Positions 1-8,134 of a stretch of 64,000 nucleotides of DNA are shown piece after piece (within the stretch, counting starts at the first letter, position 1; every line of letters begins with the position of its first letter). The notes under the pieces were generated by a model. That model did no database searches, had not been told where the DNA came from, and was given only the letters and a program-made list of their open reading frames with translations. Source of the DNA: [Empedobacter] haloabium (GTDB lineage: Bacteria; Pseudomonadota; Gammaproteobacteria; Burkholderiales; Burkholderiaceae_D); assembly GCA_008011715.2 (NCBI GenBank), contig CP136508.1:1674001-1738000 (forward strand), written 5' to 3'. The position numbers and the translations under genes are program-made.

Positions 1-381
1 GTAGACGATATTGTTATTGACCGGATCGGTCCACAACGTGATCGGGATATTGCCGACGGTCGTGAACAGGCCGCTGGCGTCGCCATCGAGGGCGTTGCCG
101 GCGCTGTCCGTGAAGCCGATGCCGACGGCCTTGGGAATGCTGAAGCTGAGGGCGTTGGCGCCCGTGTTGCTGCCGTTGTAGCCGCTGAGGGCGGCATTGA
201 TCGGCGTGGCCACGACGCCAGTCGCGCTCAGCCGGCTGGTGAAGGGTTGTGGCAGCGAGCTCGCCAGGATGTCGTTGTCATCGGCATCGCCGGGAACGGA
301 GGGTGTGGCGAGCAGGTTCTGCAGACCAATGGACTCGTCGAGTGTGACCTCGGCGCCGTAAGTTACATTCAATATAGCCAT
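1..381 (-). CDS. Secreted DUF5801 (T1SS-143)-type repeat protein, N-terminal part
   Basis: The first 127 codons of a gene that leaves the window at base 1. The ATG at 381-379 follows an AGGAG Shine-Dalgarno about 6 bases upstream. The protein starts MAILNVTYGAEVTLDESIGLQN and has a DDNDI segment, SGYNGSNTGANALSFS and a GDASGLFTTVGN stretch. This Asp/Gly/Asn-rich pattern resembles the DUF5801 / T1SS-143 repeat of large adhesins exported by type I secretion. There is no Sec signal peptide, which fits export by a C-terminal signal. Family assignment is from memory of the repeat pattern; length and C-terminus are unknown. No secretion genes are adjacent inside the window. Confidence 0.7.
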   Translation of the reverse strand, partial: MAILNVTYGAEVTLDESIGLQNLLATPSVPGDADDNDILASSLPQPFTSRLSATGVVATPINAALSGYNGSNTGANALSFSIPKAVGIGFTDSAGNALDGDASGLFTTVGNIPITLWTDPVNNNIVY

Positions 382-621
382 GACGAACTCCTATCGTTAT
401 CGGAATCAAAGTTCTTGCCTGGCGCGCGCGCCGCGCGGCACCACCCACACCATAGGCGGGCGGACGCTCCCGCGAATCACGCAATTGCATGATCCGGTCC
501 CAGCCGCAGGTCAGTCCGCTCCTACGCTACCGCGGCGCACGCTCCTATACAGCGCCCCAGCTGCCGCGCGCATGATCGATCTGTTCTCGCAATCAGCGAC
601 ACCTTTCCAAGGAGGAGCAAG

Positions 622-1155
622 ATGAGTTCGAAACAGCAGAAGCCGCCTGTCACCCGCCGCTCCGGCGATACCACCGAACCCACTGTGTCGCAGGACAGCA
701 TGCAGTCCAAGCCTCCTGGCGTGGTGGACCGCGGCGGTGGCAATGTCCAGTCGGCCTCCATCGAGGAGGGCGGCGCTTCGGTGCGTGACCGTGGTGCGAT
801 GCAGGGGGCGCGGCAGGACGACGTGGGCAGCGAGCGCGGTGGCGCCGGTGCCCAGCAGGCCGGCTGGAGCGCCCGGCAGCAGGCCCAGCAATCGGAGGCA
901 CGTGCCGAGGAAGACCGGCAGGGCTTGCCGCAGCAATCCGGCCACGGCGGGCTGGAACAGAAGCAGCGCGCCGGCTCGCAGGAGTCGCCGGTGGGGCCGC
1001 CGGGCTCGCGCCAGTCCGGTTCGCCCAGCAATGCCCAGCGGCAGGACAGTCCGGCACAATCCCGGACCGACTCGGGCAGCAGGACGGCCCGCTACGACGA
1101 CAGCGGCGAAGGCGGCGGGACCCGCTACGATTCCGGCTCCAAGCGAGGCAAATGA
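622..1155 (+). CDS. Disordered Gln/Gly/Arg-rich hypothetical protein
   Basis: A 177-residue protein that I do not recognise. A very strong AAGGAGGAG ribosome site lies 5-6 bases before the ATG, the main reason to accept it as real. It has no signal peptide, membrane segment or recognisable fold. It is rich in Gln, Ser, Gly, Arg, Glu and Asp and begins MSSKQQKPPVTRRSGDTT. Repeated short patterns such as RYDDSGEGGG and TRYDSGSKRGK occur near the end. It is probably intrinsically disordered and very hydrophilic, as in stress-induced or hydrophilin-like proteins, but that is only an analogy. It stands alone, 157 bases upstream of the DUF2868 gene. Confidence 0.6.
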   Translation: MSSKQQKPPVTRRSGDTTEPTVSQDSMQSKPPGVVDRGGGNVQSASIEEGGASVRDRGAMQGARQDDVGSERGGAGAQQAGWSARQQAQQSEARAEEDRQGLPQQSGHGGLEQKQRAGSQESPVGPPGSRQSGSPSNAQRQDSPAQSRTDSGSRTARYDDSGEGGGTRYDSGSKRGK

Positions 1156-1312
1156 GCCAGCACGGCCGGGCGGTGGCGGTGCGGGACGCCGCCCGGAACC
1201 GATGACATTCCCCTTGCCCGGCTGGTGCCGGCCAGGGACGGCATCGTTGCGGCCCGCGCGCAGCGATCGATAGCACGGCTGTACAATGCCACTTCGACAA
1301 GAAGGGAGCGGC

Positions 1313-2725
1313 ATGAACGAACAGCTGGCCAGGGACGTGGTACTGGTGAAAGCCATCGAGACCACGGACCAGAAACGCGAAATCCTCAGCGACGACGACC
1401 GTCGCTACGCCAACCGCACGGCACGCGAGCTGGCCCAGTGGCAGGCGTCCGAAACGAAGTCGGCCGCCACCCCCGACCATTTCCTGCAGCAGCGTTCCGA
1501 ACAGATCATCAAGAAGCTGGCCCAGCGCCATCCCGCCTTCGCCACGTTCGCCAAGCGCCGCACCGGCCTGCATGCGCTGGCCTGGCTGCTGCCCGTGCTG
1601 GCCTTCGTGCTGGGCGCGGGCCTCGACCGCATCACCGATCCGCACCGCGTCGACCTGCTGTCGGCACCGCTGCTGGCGATCATCGGCTGGAACCTGCTCG
1701 TCTACGCCATCATGCTCATCTGGCTGTGCATTCCGAAGGCCGGCGTCACACGGGCGCGGGCCGGCTGGATCCGGCGCCTGTCGGTCGGGCCGTCCTCCTT
1801 GCCGCGCAAGATGCCGCATGCGCTGTCGGCCGCGCTGTTCGCCTTCATGGCCGAATGGGGCCAGCTCAGCGCGCGGCTGAACGGGGCCCGGCTGGCCCGC
1901 ACGGTGCACCTGTCCGCTGCGCTGTTCGCGCTGGGTGCGCTGGCGTCGCTGTACGCGCGCGGCATCATGGCCCAGTACGGCGCCGGCTGGGAAAGCACGT
2001 TCCTCGACGCGACCCAGGTGCACCAGCTGCTGTCGCTGCTGTTCTGGCCGGCGCTGACGCTGTTCCCACTGCAGGGCTTCACACTGGCGGAGGTGCAGGC
2101 GCTTCACTTCGCCAGCGGCGCCGGCGCCACGGCGGCCGGTGCCCGCTGGGTGCATCTGTACGCCGCCACGCTGCTGTTGCTGGTGGTGCTGCCGCGTCTC
2201 GTGCTGGCCGGCGTGGCTGCCCTGCGCGCCGGCTGGCTGGCGCGCCGCTTCCCGCTCGACGTGACGCAGCCGTATTTCCGCCAGCTGAGCGACGTTGCCG
2301 GTGGCGAGGCGGGCGTGCTGCGTGTGCTGCCGTACAGTTTCACCTTGGACGAGGCGCGCGCCAGGGGGCTGGAAACCGTCGCCGTCAGTCTGCTGGGCGA
2401 GCGCGCCAAGGTCCGGTTGCTGCCAGGCGTCGCATACGGCGCCGACGCGCCCGCGCTCGCGGACGACGCGCCCGTCACCCTGACGGCCGTGCTGTTCAAC
2501 CTTGCCGCCACGCCGGAGAAGGAAAACCATGGCGCGTTCCTGGCCGCCGTGGTGCGCACCATCCGTCCGGCCACGGTATTGCTGGACGACTCCGCCTTCC
2601 GTGCCCGCACACCGGACGCGCAACGCGTGCGCGAGCGGGTCGAGCTGTGGCGCGAGTTCTGCATCTTCCATGGCGCCGAGCCTGCCGTCGTCGACCTGCT
2701 GGCGCCGGCCGGGGAGGTCGCATGA
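1313..2725 (+). CDS. DUF2868 domain-containing inner-membrane protein
   Basis: A 470-residue protein of the DUF2868 family, function unknown. The ATG at 1313 is preferred over one at 1286 because GAAGGGAG lies just upstream. The N-terminal ~80 residues are soluble and charged (NEQLARDVVLVKAIETTD). Hydrophobic segments follow near residues 85-105 (LHALAWLLPVLAFVLGAGL), 115-140 (IIGWNLLVYAIMLIWLCI), 195-220 and 280-305, and the C-terminal ~150 residues are soluble again. The stop overlaps the start of the next gene as ATGA, so the two products are translationally coupled. In other beta- and gammaproteobacteria these families also sit together, which suggests a membrane protein with a dedicated GTPase. 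Confidence 0.85.
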   Translation: MNEQLARDVVLVKAIETTDQKREILSDDDRRYANRTARELAQWQASETKSAATPDHFLQQRSEQIIKKLAQRHPAFATFAKRRTGLHALAWLLPVLAFVLGAGLDRITDPHRVDLLSAPLLAIIGWNLLVYAIMLIWLCIPKAGVTRARAGWIRRLSVGPSSLPRKMPHALSAALFAFMAEWGQLSARLNGARLARTVHLSAALFALGALASLYARGIMAQYGAGWESTFLDATQVHQLLSLLFWPALTLFPLQGFTLAEVQALHFASGAGATAAGARWVHLYAATLLLLVVLPRLVLAGVAALRAGWLARRFPLDVTQPYFRQLSDVAGGEAGVLRVLPYSFTLDEARARGLETVAVSLLGERAKVRLLPGVAYGADAPALADDAPVTLTAVLFNLAATPEKENHGAFLAAVVRTIRPATVLLDDSAFRARTPDAQRVRERVELWREFCIFHGAEPAVVDLLAPAGEVA

Positions 2726-4203
2726 GCGACGACACGACCATCCAGCTGGCGTTGATTTCGCACACCAACAACGGCAAGACGACGCTGGCGCGTACCCTGC
2801 TGGGCGCGGACGTGGGCGAGGTGCGCGACGCGGCCCACGTCACCGCACTGGCCGAATCCCATCCGCTGCTGCAGACGCAGCAGGGCGACCGCCTGCTGCT
2901 GTGGGACACGCCCGGTTTCGGCGACTCGGTGCGGCTGATGAAGCGGCTGGCGATGTCCGGCAATCCCATCGGCTGGTTCCTGCGCGAAGTGCTGGACCGC
3001 TACCGCGACCGGCCGTTCTGGCTCAGCCAGCAGGCGCTGCGGGCGGCCCGCGACGCCGCTGACGTCGTGCTCTATCTGGTCAACTCGGCCGAACGGCCAG
3101 AGGACGCAGGCTATCTGCCGTCGGAGATGAAAATCCTGGAGTGGCTGGACAAGCCCGTGCTGGTCCTGCTGAATCAGATGGGGCCGCCGCGCCCGGCCCA
3201 TGAGGAGCTGGCCGAACAGCAGCGCTGGCGCGCGCACCTGCGCCAGTTTGCCGGCGTCCGCGACGTATTGCCGCTGGATGCCTTTGCCCGCTGCTGGGTG
3301 CACGAGGCCGTGTTCTATGACGCCATCGCGCCGTTGCTGCCGGCCAGCAAGCAGGACGCTTACACGCGCCTGCGCGCCCAGTGGGACGACAACAACCAGC
3401 GCCGCTTCCACCAGTCGATGACGGTCACCGCGCAACTGCTGCTCGACGCCACCCGCGACCGCCAGCTGGTCGAGACGGTGGACAAGGGCGCGCTGGCGGC
3501 GGCGCTGAAACTGGTCGGGGTGGGCAAGGGGGACGAGCGCAAGCGCCAGGAGCGCGCGATGAACACGCTGGTGGCACGGCTGAACATGTCGATCAGCCAG
3601 GCCACCGTCGGCCTGCTGGCGCTGCATGGACTGGACGCCAGCGAGGCGCCGAAGATCAACGCCCGCGTCAGCAACCATTTCACCGTCAAGGCGCCGGTCG
3701 AAAAGACGCAGGCCGCGCTGCTGGGGGCGATCGTGTCCGGCGCGGCGACGGGGCTGTCGGCCGACCTGGCCGCCGGCGGGCTGACCTTGGGCACCGGTGC
3801 GCTGCTGGGCGGCGTCATCGGCGCACTGACGTTTGCCGGCGCCGCCTGGGGCTTCAATGCGAGCACGGACCGGCAGCATCCGGCGATCAGCCTGTCCGAC
3901 GAGTTCCTGCGCACGATGCTGATTTCCAGCGTGCTGCGCTACCTGGCCGTCGCCCACTTCGGCCGGGGCCGCGGCAATTTCGTCGAAAGCGAGGCGCCGC
4001 CGTTCTGGCAGCAGGAGGTGGAGCAGGCGGTGGCGCTGCACGAGGACGAAGTCCGGCGCCTGTGGCCGGAGTTGCGCGAGCCGGACGAAGCCGACCTCGG
4101 CATCGCCAGCCGGCTGCTGACGAAGATCACGGCGCATGTGCTGGGCCGGCTTTACCCGGGCGCGAAACTGCCGGCGGCCACGGAGCCAGCCGCTAAAGGC
4201 TGA
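2722..4203 (+). CDS. DUF3482 domain-containing GTPase
   Basis: A 493-residue GTPase of the DUF3482 family. The P-loop is near residue 12 (SHTNNGKTTLARTLLG). The G3 motif is DTPGFGDS near residue 65 and the G4-like motif is NQMG near residue 152. The C-terminal half carries a Gly/Ala-rich hydrophobic stretch around residues 335-380 (AIVSGAATGLSADLAAGGL, then LGTGALLGGVIGALTFAGAA), which could insert in or lie on the membrane. Its ATG overlaps the stop of the DUF2868 gene. The pair probably works as a membrane-associated GTPase switch. The cellular role is unknown to me. Confidence 0.87.
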   Translation: MSDDTTIQLALISHTNNGKTTLARTLLGADVGEVRDAAHVTALAESHPLLQTQQGDRLLLWDTPGFGDSVRLMKRLAMSGNPIGWFLREVLDRYRDRPFWLSQQALRAARDAADVVLYLVNSAERPEDAGYLPSEMKILEWLDKPVLVLLNQMGPPRPAHEELAEQQRWRAHLRQFAGVRDVLPLDAFARCWVHEAVFYDAIAPLLPASKQDAYTRLRAQWDDNNQRRFHQSMTVTAQLLLDATRDRQLVETVDKGALAAALKLVGVGKGDERKRQERAMNTLVARLNMSISQATVGLLALHGLDASEAPKINARVSNHFTVKAPVEKTQAALLGAIVSGAATGLSADLAAGGLTLGTGALLGGVIGALTFAGAAWGFNASTDRQHPAISLSDEFLRTMLISSVLRYLAVAHFGRGRGNFVESEAPPFWQQEVEQAVALHEDEVRRLWPELREPDEADLGIASRLLTKITAHVLGRLYPGAKLPAATEPAAKG

Positions 4204-4206
4204 GCC

Positions 4207-4333
4207 CGTGTCCCACCGCGGGGTCAGTCACCAGAATGGGACACGAGCCCGGCTGTAAGCAGGCCGATGGCGCGGGTGTACAGATGAGGCCGTGTCCCGT
4301 TTCGGGGTCTGACCCCGTGGTGAGACACGGCCT
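4207..4333. repeat. Two intergenic inverted repeats (GTGTCCCA and GGCCGTGTC types)
   Basis: Between the DUF3482 gene and the convergent lipoprotein gene lie two imperfect hairpins. One has arms GTGTCCCA at 4207 and TGGGACAC ending at 4244-4245, with GGGGTCAGTC between. The second has arms AGGCCGTGTC at 4287-4296 and GACACGGCCT at 4324-4333, enclosing GGGGTCTGACCCC. The GGGGTC(A/T)G core recurs in other intergenic gaps of this window, so these look like members of a dispersed repeat family. They may also act as transcription stops between the convergent genes. Confidence 0.65.
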
Positions 4334-4354
4334 GGACCGTATCGCGTCAGTCGC

Positions 4355-4774
4355 TCAGCGCAGCTGGATCGGCTTGAAGTACGGCGCCACCGGCGGTTTC
4401 GGGAACTGCACGCCGGCGTAGGCCTTACGGAAGCACTCGGCCTTGGCGTTCGATACGTCCGTGACGGAATCCGTGACCTTGCCGTCCGCGTCCAGGGTCA
4501 GCACGATCGTGACGGGGTATTTCGACTTGTCGTGGCAATTGCCGCGCTCGTCCAGCTTCTTCTCGTTGTTGAACTTGAGCGAGACGTCCTCGTACCTGGT
4601 TGCCTTGTCGCTGGGGAACTGGGCGTTGAATTTCGCCATGCTGCCGGCAAAGGCCGGGTTGGCCGGTGGCGGGGCTTCATCCCGCGAGGTGCCGCCTTGC
4701 TGGGGCGCCGTCTGGCAGCCTGCCAGCAGGGCGAGCGTGGCGATGGCGGCGGGACCGAAGAGTTGTTTGACCAT
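4355..4774 (-). CDS. Small lipoprotein with TonB-C-like C-terminus
   Basis: A 139-residue predicted lipoprotein. The signal sequence MVKQLFGPAAIATLALLAGC ends in a LAGC lipobox, so the mature N-terminal Cys would be lipidated. The start is supported by AAGGAG upstream. The rest is periplasmic: a conserved-looking strand pattern (YPVTIVLTLDADGKV) and a C-terminal CFRKAYAGVQFPKPP resemble the small TonB C-terminal fold, where such a strand-rich domain ends in FxxPxxx. It lacks the TonB membrane anchor and ExbB/ExbD partners. The resemblance is weak and function is unknown. Confidence 0.7.
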   Translation of the reverse strand: MVKQLFGPAAIATLALLAGCQTAPQQGGTSRDEAPPPANPAFAGSMAKFNAQFPSDKATRYEDVSLKFNNEKKLDERGNCHDKSKYPVTIVLTLDADGKVTDSVTDVSNAKAECFRKAYAGVQFPKPPVAPYFKPIQLR

Positions 4775-4859
4775 TGAGATGCTCCTTATTGTTATCGGGA
4801 TGAAGTTGTCTCAGTGTATATAAATTGCCAATTTGACAGCGCACGGCTGAGCTAGCCAT

Positions 4860-4893
4860 AAAAAAACGGCGCAGGCCTTGCGGGCTGCGCCGT
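4860..4893 (-). terminator. Rho-independent terminator after the flavin oxidoreductase gene
   Basis: On the minus strand the arms ACGGCGCAG and CTGCGCCGT (plus-strand 4885-4893 and 4866-4874) enclose a ten-base loop and are followed by a run of seven T. It sits about 20 bases after the stop of the gene at 4914-6188. Confidence 0.85.
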
Positions 4894-4913
4894 CGTCGTG
4901 GCTGACTGTCAGG

Positions 4914-6188
4914 TCACACGCAGGCCGCTTCCTCTTCCTTGGGCGGCAGGGCGATGCGGTTGTCCGTGCTGAACTGGTAGTCCTTGAACACGTGTTCGGC
5001 CGTCAGCAGCTGGTATTCGCCGTTGGGCAGCTTGTGCGTTGTGTCCTTCAGGCGGTAGGTGTAATGACCGCAGGTCCAGCAGTTGAAGTTGCGCATGTGC
5101 GTGCACAGGCAGGTCTTGTCCATCACCTTGATGCCCTTGTCGCTGCCGCCGTTGGCGACAACTTCGCGGTTGTACGAATTGATGTAGGCACAGTTGCCGG
5201 TGGCGTCCAGCAGGTAGCCATACGACTCGCAGCCCGGCCGCGTATTGGTGCCGATCGCTGGCGTGCTGCGCAGCATGCGCATCGGGTAGCCCGTCGGCGA
5301 GATGCCGTTGACGATGATGTCGTCCTCGGTGGCGCGGATGTATTCCTGCTTGACCTTGTCCGGCAGGCCGCATTCCTTGGTGATCGTGAAGCGGGTGGCG
5401 ACCTGCACGCCGGCCGCGCCCATTTCCAGGAACGACACGGCATCGCTGCCGGTGAACACGCCGCCCGCGGCGATCACCGGGATGTCCAGCTGCTCGGCCT
5501 TCAGGTAGGCCAGCACCTCGCCGGTGATCGTGTGCAGGTCGTAGTTCTGCCAGTCGTCCAGGCCGAAGCCCAGGTGGCCGCCGGCCAGCGGACCCTCGAC
5601 GATGACGTAGTCGGGCAGGCGGTCCAGCTTCTGGTTCTTGCGCAGGAAGATCTGCAGCGCGCGCACCGAGGAGACGATGATGCCCAGCTTGGCGTCGCGA
5701 AAGCGCGGATGGTCGGCCATCAGGCCGAAGGAGTTGAAGTGCAGGCCGGCGGACAAGGTAATGCCGTCGATGCCCGCGTCCAGCGCCGCGTTCAGGCGCA
5801 CGCGCAAGGTCTCGCGCGGGCCGTTCATCGTCAGCTTTTCCATGCAGTTGACGAAGATGAGCCCCGGCCCCTTCTTTTGTTCCATCGTGCGGCCGATGTG
5901 CAGGCGCTGCGCCTCGGCCAGGCGGCCCAGGTCGAACTGCACCACCGCCTTGTCCATATTATTGATGTTGAACTTGTAGAGCTTCGTCTTTTCCTTGACG
6001 AACGTCGTATCGAAGCGGCGGTCCGAGACGTCTTCGACCATCGCGTCGGAGATATGACCGATGCCGCCCAGGCGCGCCGCTTCCAGCGCCAGTTCGGAAG
6101 TGGAAATGTCCACCCCCATGCCGCCGATCATGATCGGCACGTATTGCTTGTCGCCGAACCGCAGGCGGAAATCATCAACTCGTTTCAT
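4914..6188 (-). CDS. Nitronate monooxygenase-like FMN flavoprotein with C-terminal Cys cluster
   Basis: A 424-residue TIM-barrel flavoprotein of the 2-nitropropane dioxygenase / nitronate monooxygenase family. The ATG at 6188 is chosen because AAGGAT lies 6 bases upstream; an ATG 24 bases earlier has no such site. Family features are the IMIGGMGVDIST start, the VIVEGPLAGGHLG segment, the FMN-phosphate loop IPVIAAGGVFTG and MGAAGVQVATRF. Beyond the barrel, about 90 extra residues hold a cysteine cluster of the form CxC-x7-CxxC (KTCLCTHMRNFNCWTCGHY), preceded by two further Cys. This suggests a bound metal or iron-sulfur centre. The substrate is unknown. A strong terminator follows. Confidence 0.85.
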   Translation of the reverse strand: MKRVDDFRLRFGDKQYVPIMIGGMGVDISTSELALEAARLGGIGHISDAMVEDVSDRRFDTTFVKEKTKLYKFNINNMDKAVVQFDLGRLAEAQRLHIGRTMEQKKGPGLIFVNCMEKLTMNGPRETLRVRLNAALDAGIDGITLSAGLHFNSFGLMADHPRFRDAKLGIIVSSVRALQIFLRKNQKLDRLPDYVIVEGPLAGGHLGFGLDDWQNYDLHTITGEVLAYLKAEQLDIPVIAAGGVFTGSDAVSFLEMGAAGVQVATRFTITKECGLPDKVKQEYIRATEDDIIVNGISPTGYPMRMLRSTPAIGTNTRPGCESYGYLLDATGNCAYINSYNREVVANGGSDKGIKVMDKTCLCTHMRNFNCWTCGHYTYRLKDTTHKLPNGEYQLLTAEHVFKDYQFSTDNRIALPPKEEEAACV

Positions 6189-6304
6189 TGCTATCCTTAG
6201 ACTGCCGGGCATGCCGGAAGGGTATCCCGGACCACCTGAATCAAGCGCTGCGAATTCGTCTGTCGCAGCTCAAAGCTCTGCCAACGTTACTTTCGACTCC
6301 GACA

Positions 6305-6790
6305 TCAGTCGCGGAAGTTATTGAACTCCAGCGGCGTGTCCGTCACTTCCTTGCGCAGCAGCGCCATCGCGGCCTGCAGGTCGTCGCGCTTGGCGCCGGT
6401 CACGCGCACCGATTCGCCCTGGATGCTGGCCTGCACCTTCATCTTGCTTTCCTTGATGATCTTGGTGATCTTCTTGGCCGTTTCCGTTTCCAGGCCGTTC
6501 TTGACCTTGATGACCTGCTTGACCTTGTCGCCGCCGATCTTCTCGATCTTGCCTTCGTCCAGGAAGCGCACGTCGACCTTGCGCTTGGCCAGCTTGTTGG
6601 TCAGCACGTCCTTCACCTGGCTCAGCTGGAATTCCGAATCCGCGAACGCCGTCAGTTCGTGCTCCTTCTGCTCCACGCGTGCATCGCTGCCCTTGAAGTC
6701 GAAGCGGGTGGTGATTTCCTTGTTCGACTGGTCGACAGCGTTGCGCACCTCGATCATGTCCGCTTCGGAAACTACGTCAAACGATGGCAT
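6305..6790 (-). CDS. yajQ: YajQ family nucleotide (c-di-GMP) binding protein
   Basis: A 161-residue protein of the YajQ (UPF0234) family, whose usual length it matches. It begins [21 protein letters not shown] and contains the family segment [16 protein letters not shown]. The start at 6790 has a purine-rich GAGAGG site upstream; an ATG 66 bases earlier would add an atypical leader. Xanthomonas and Pseudomonas members bind cyclic di-GMP and affect transcription of virulence genes; E. coli YajQ binds nucleotides. Its presence fits the c-di-GMP theme of the window. It is a single-gene unit divergent from murB. Confidence 0.95.
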   Translation of the reverse strand: MPSFDVVSEADMIEVRNAVDQSNKEITTRFDFKGSDARVEQKEHELTAFADSEFQLSQVKDVLTNKLAKRKVDVRFLDEGKIEKIGGDKVKQVIKVKNGLETETAKKITKIIKESKMKVQASIQGESVRVTGAKRDDLQAAMALLRKEVTDTPLEFNNFRD

Positions 6791-6913
6791 ATTCTTTTTC
6801 CTCTCAACTTTTCTTAATCTTGTGCTTGCGCGTGCAATCCACCGCCCACGCAACAATCCGACATTTTAACGGACAACCAGGCGAACGCTCGGTCGTTTTT
6901 GTGCTTTACCCTC

Positions 6914-6919
6914 TATAAT
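6914..6919 (+). promoter_or_regulatory. Probable -10 box of murB
   Basis: A perfect TATAAT lies 23 bases before the murB ATG in the short divergent gap between yajQ and murB. No good -35 match is visible 16-18 bases upstream, so this is a likely but unproven sigma-70 element. Confidence 0.5.
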
Positions 6920-6941
6920 CGAGCAAATTACTCTGCCAGCT

Positions 6942-7970
6942 ATGCATTCCGAACTAAGCCTTCAGCACGATATTTCCCTGCGTCCGTTCAATACCTTCGG
7001 CATCGAAGCGCACGCCCGCCATTATCTGCGCGTCACGGACGTCGAACAACTGCGGCACGCCTTGCTTGACCCGGCCCTGGCGGCCTTGCCCCGCCTGGTG
7101 CTGGGCGGCGGCAGCAACCTGCTGCTGACGGGCGACTTCGACGGCCTGGTGCTGCACATCGCCAGCACCGGCAAGGCGGTGCTGGCCGGGGACGCCGATC
7201 ACGTGCACGTGCGCGCGGCGGCCGGCGAGAACTGGCACGAGTTCGTGCAGTGGACCCTGGCGCAGGGCCTGGGCGGGCTGGAAAACCTGGCCCTGATTCC
7301 CGGCACGGTGGGCGCGGCGCCGATCCAGAACATCGGCGCCTATGGCCTGGAAACCAAGGACGTGTTCCACAGCCTGACCGCCTACGATCCCGCCACGGGG
7401 GCCGAGGTGACGCTGGACGCCGCCGCCTGCCGCTTCGCCTACCGCGACAGCATGTTCAAGCACGACGACGGTCGCCACCTGATCATCACCAGTGTCACGT
7501 TCGCGCTGCCGCGCGCCTGGCAGCCGAACCTGCGTTATGCCGAGCTGGGGACGGCGCTGGCGGAGCAGGGCATCGCCACGCCGACGCCGCGCCAGGTCGC
7601 GGACACCGTCATCGCGATCCGCCAGCGCAAGCTGCCGGACCCGCGCGTGATCGGCAACGCCGGCAGCTTCTTCAAGAATCCGGTGGTCAGCGCGGCGCAG
7701 TGCGCGGCGCTGCTGGCACGCCATCCGGCCCTGGTGCATCATCGCCAGCCGGACGGCAGCGAGAAGCTGGCCGCCGGCTGGCTGATCGACCAGTGCGGCT
7801 GGAAGGGGAAAAGCCTGGGCGCCGCCGGGGTCTATCCGAAACAGGCGCTGGTCCTGGTGAACAACGGCGGTGCGACGGGAGCGGACGTGCAGCGGCTGGC
7901 GCGGGCGATCCAGGACGACGTCGAGGCGCGCTATGGGGTGCGGCTGGAGCCGGAGCCGGTGTTTGTCTGA
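6942..7970 (+). CDS. murB: UDP-N-acetylmuramate dehydrogenase MurB
   Basis: A 342-residue cytoplasmic flavoenzyme that reduces UDP-GlcNAc-enolpyruvate to UDP-MurNAc with NADPH in peptidoglycan synthesis. The FAD-binding part has LGGGSNLLL near residue 50 and [20 protein letters not shown] near residue 122. The substrate-binding part has [20 protein letters not shown], whose Ser (in GSFF) is the proton donor. The C-terminal catalytic segment contains [10 protein letters not shown]. Length and layout are those of the E. coli type I enzyme. It stands alone, with a TATAAT upstream and a perfect palindrome directly after the stop. Confidence 0.97.
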   Translation: MHSELSLQHDISLRPFNTFGIEAHARHYLRVTDVEQLRHALLDPALAALPRLVLGGGSNLLLTGDFDGLVLHIASTGKAVLAGDADHVHVRAAAGENWHEFVQWTLAQGLGGLENLALIPGTVGAAPIQNIGAYGLETKDVFHSLTAYDPATGAEVTLDAAACRFAYRDSMFKHDDGRHLIITSVTFALPRAWQPNLRYAELGTALAEQGIATPTPRQVADTVIAIRQRKLPDPRVIGNAGSFFKNPVVSAAQCAALLARHPALVHHRQPDGSEKLAAGWLIDQCGWKGKSLGAAGVYPKQALVLVNNGGATGADVQRLARAIQDDVEARYGVRLEPEPVFV

Positions 7971-7987
7971 TTGTGAAGGGAACCCGT

Positions 7988-8040
7988 GGTGTCAGGCACC
8001 TGTTAGCGGGTCTTCGACCCGCTAACAGGTGCCTGACACC
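7988..8040. repeat. Perfect 25-bp-arm palindrome, GGTGTCAGGCACCTGT family
   Basis: Two 25-base arms pair perfectly around a three-base TTC loop. The outer 16 bases are GGTGTCAGGCACCTGT, the same as the palindrome at 17039-17092, while the inner nine differ (TAGCGGGTC here). It lies 18 bases after the murB stop and about 95 bases from the 3' end of wspR, so it can fold in both transcripts and may act as a bidirectional stop. No T-run follows. A degenerate GGGGTCAGTCCC copy follows at 8080-8130. Confidence 0.9.
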
Positions 8041-8134
8041 GGGGGCTCGGTGGCAGCCAACATTCGGTCGATTTCACTTCGGGGTCAGTCCCTTGCGGGG
8101 CGGTCCGGCGACCCGGCAGACCCCAAGACCCGAG

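Noticed and set aside
7988..8040. Classical rho-independent terminator of murB
   Set aside because: The hairpin is perfect but lacks a T-run, and the same outer arm recurs at 17039. I list it as a repeat with possible terminator action.
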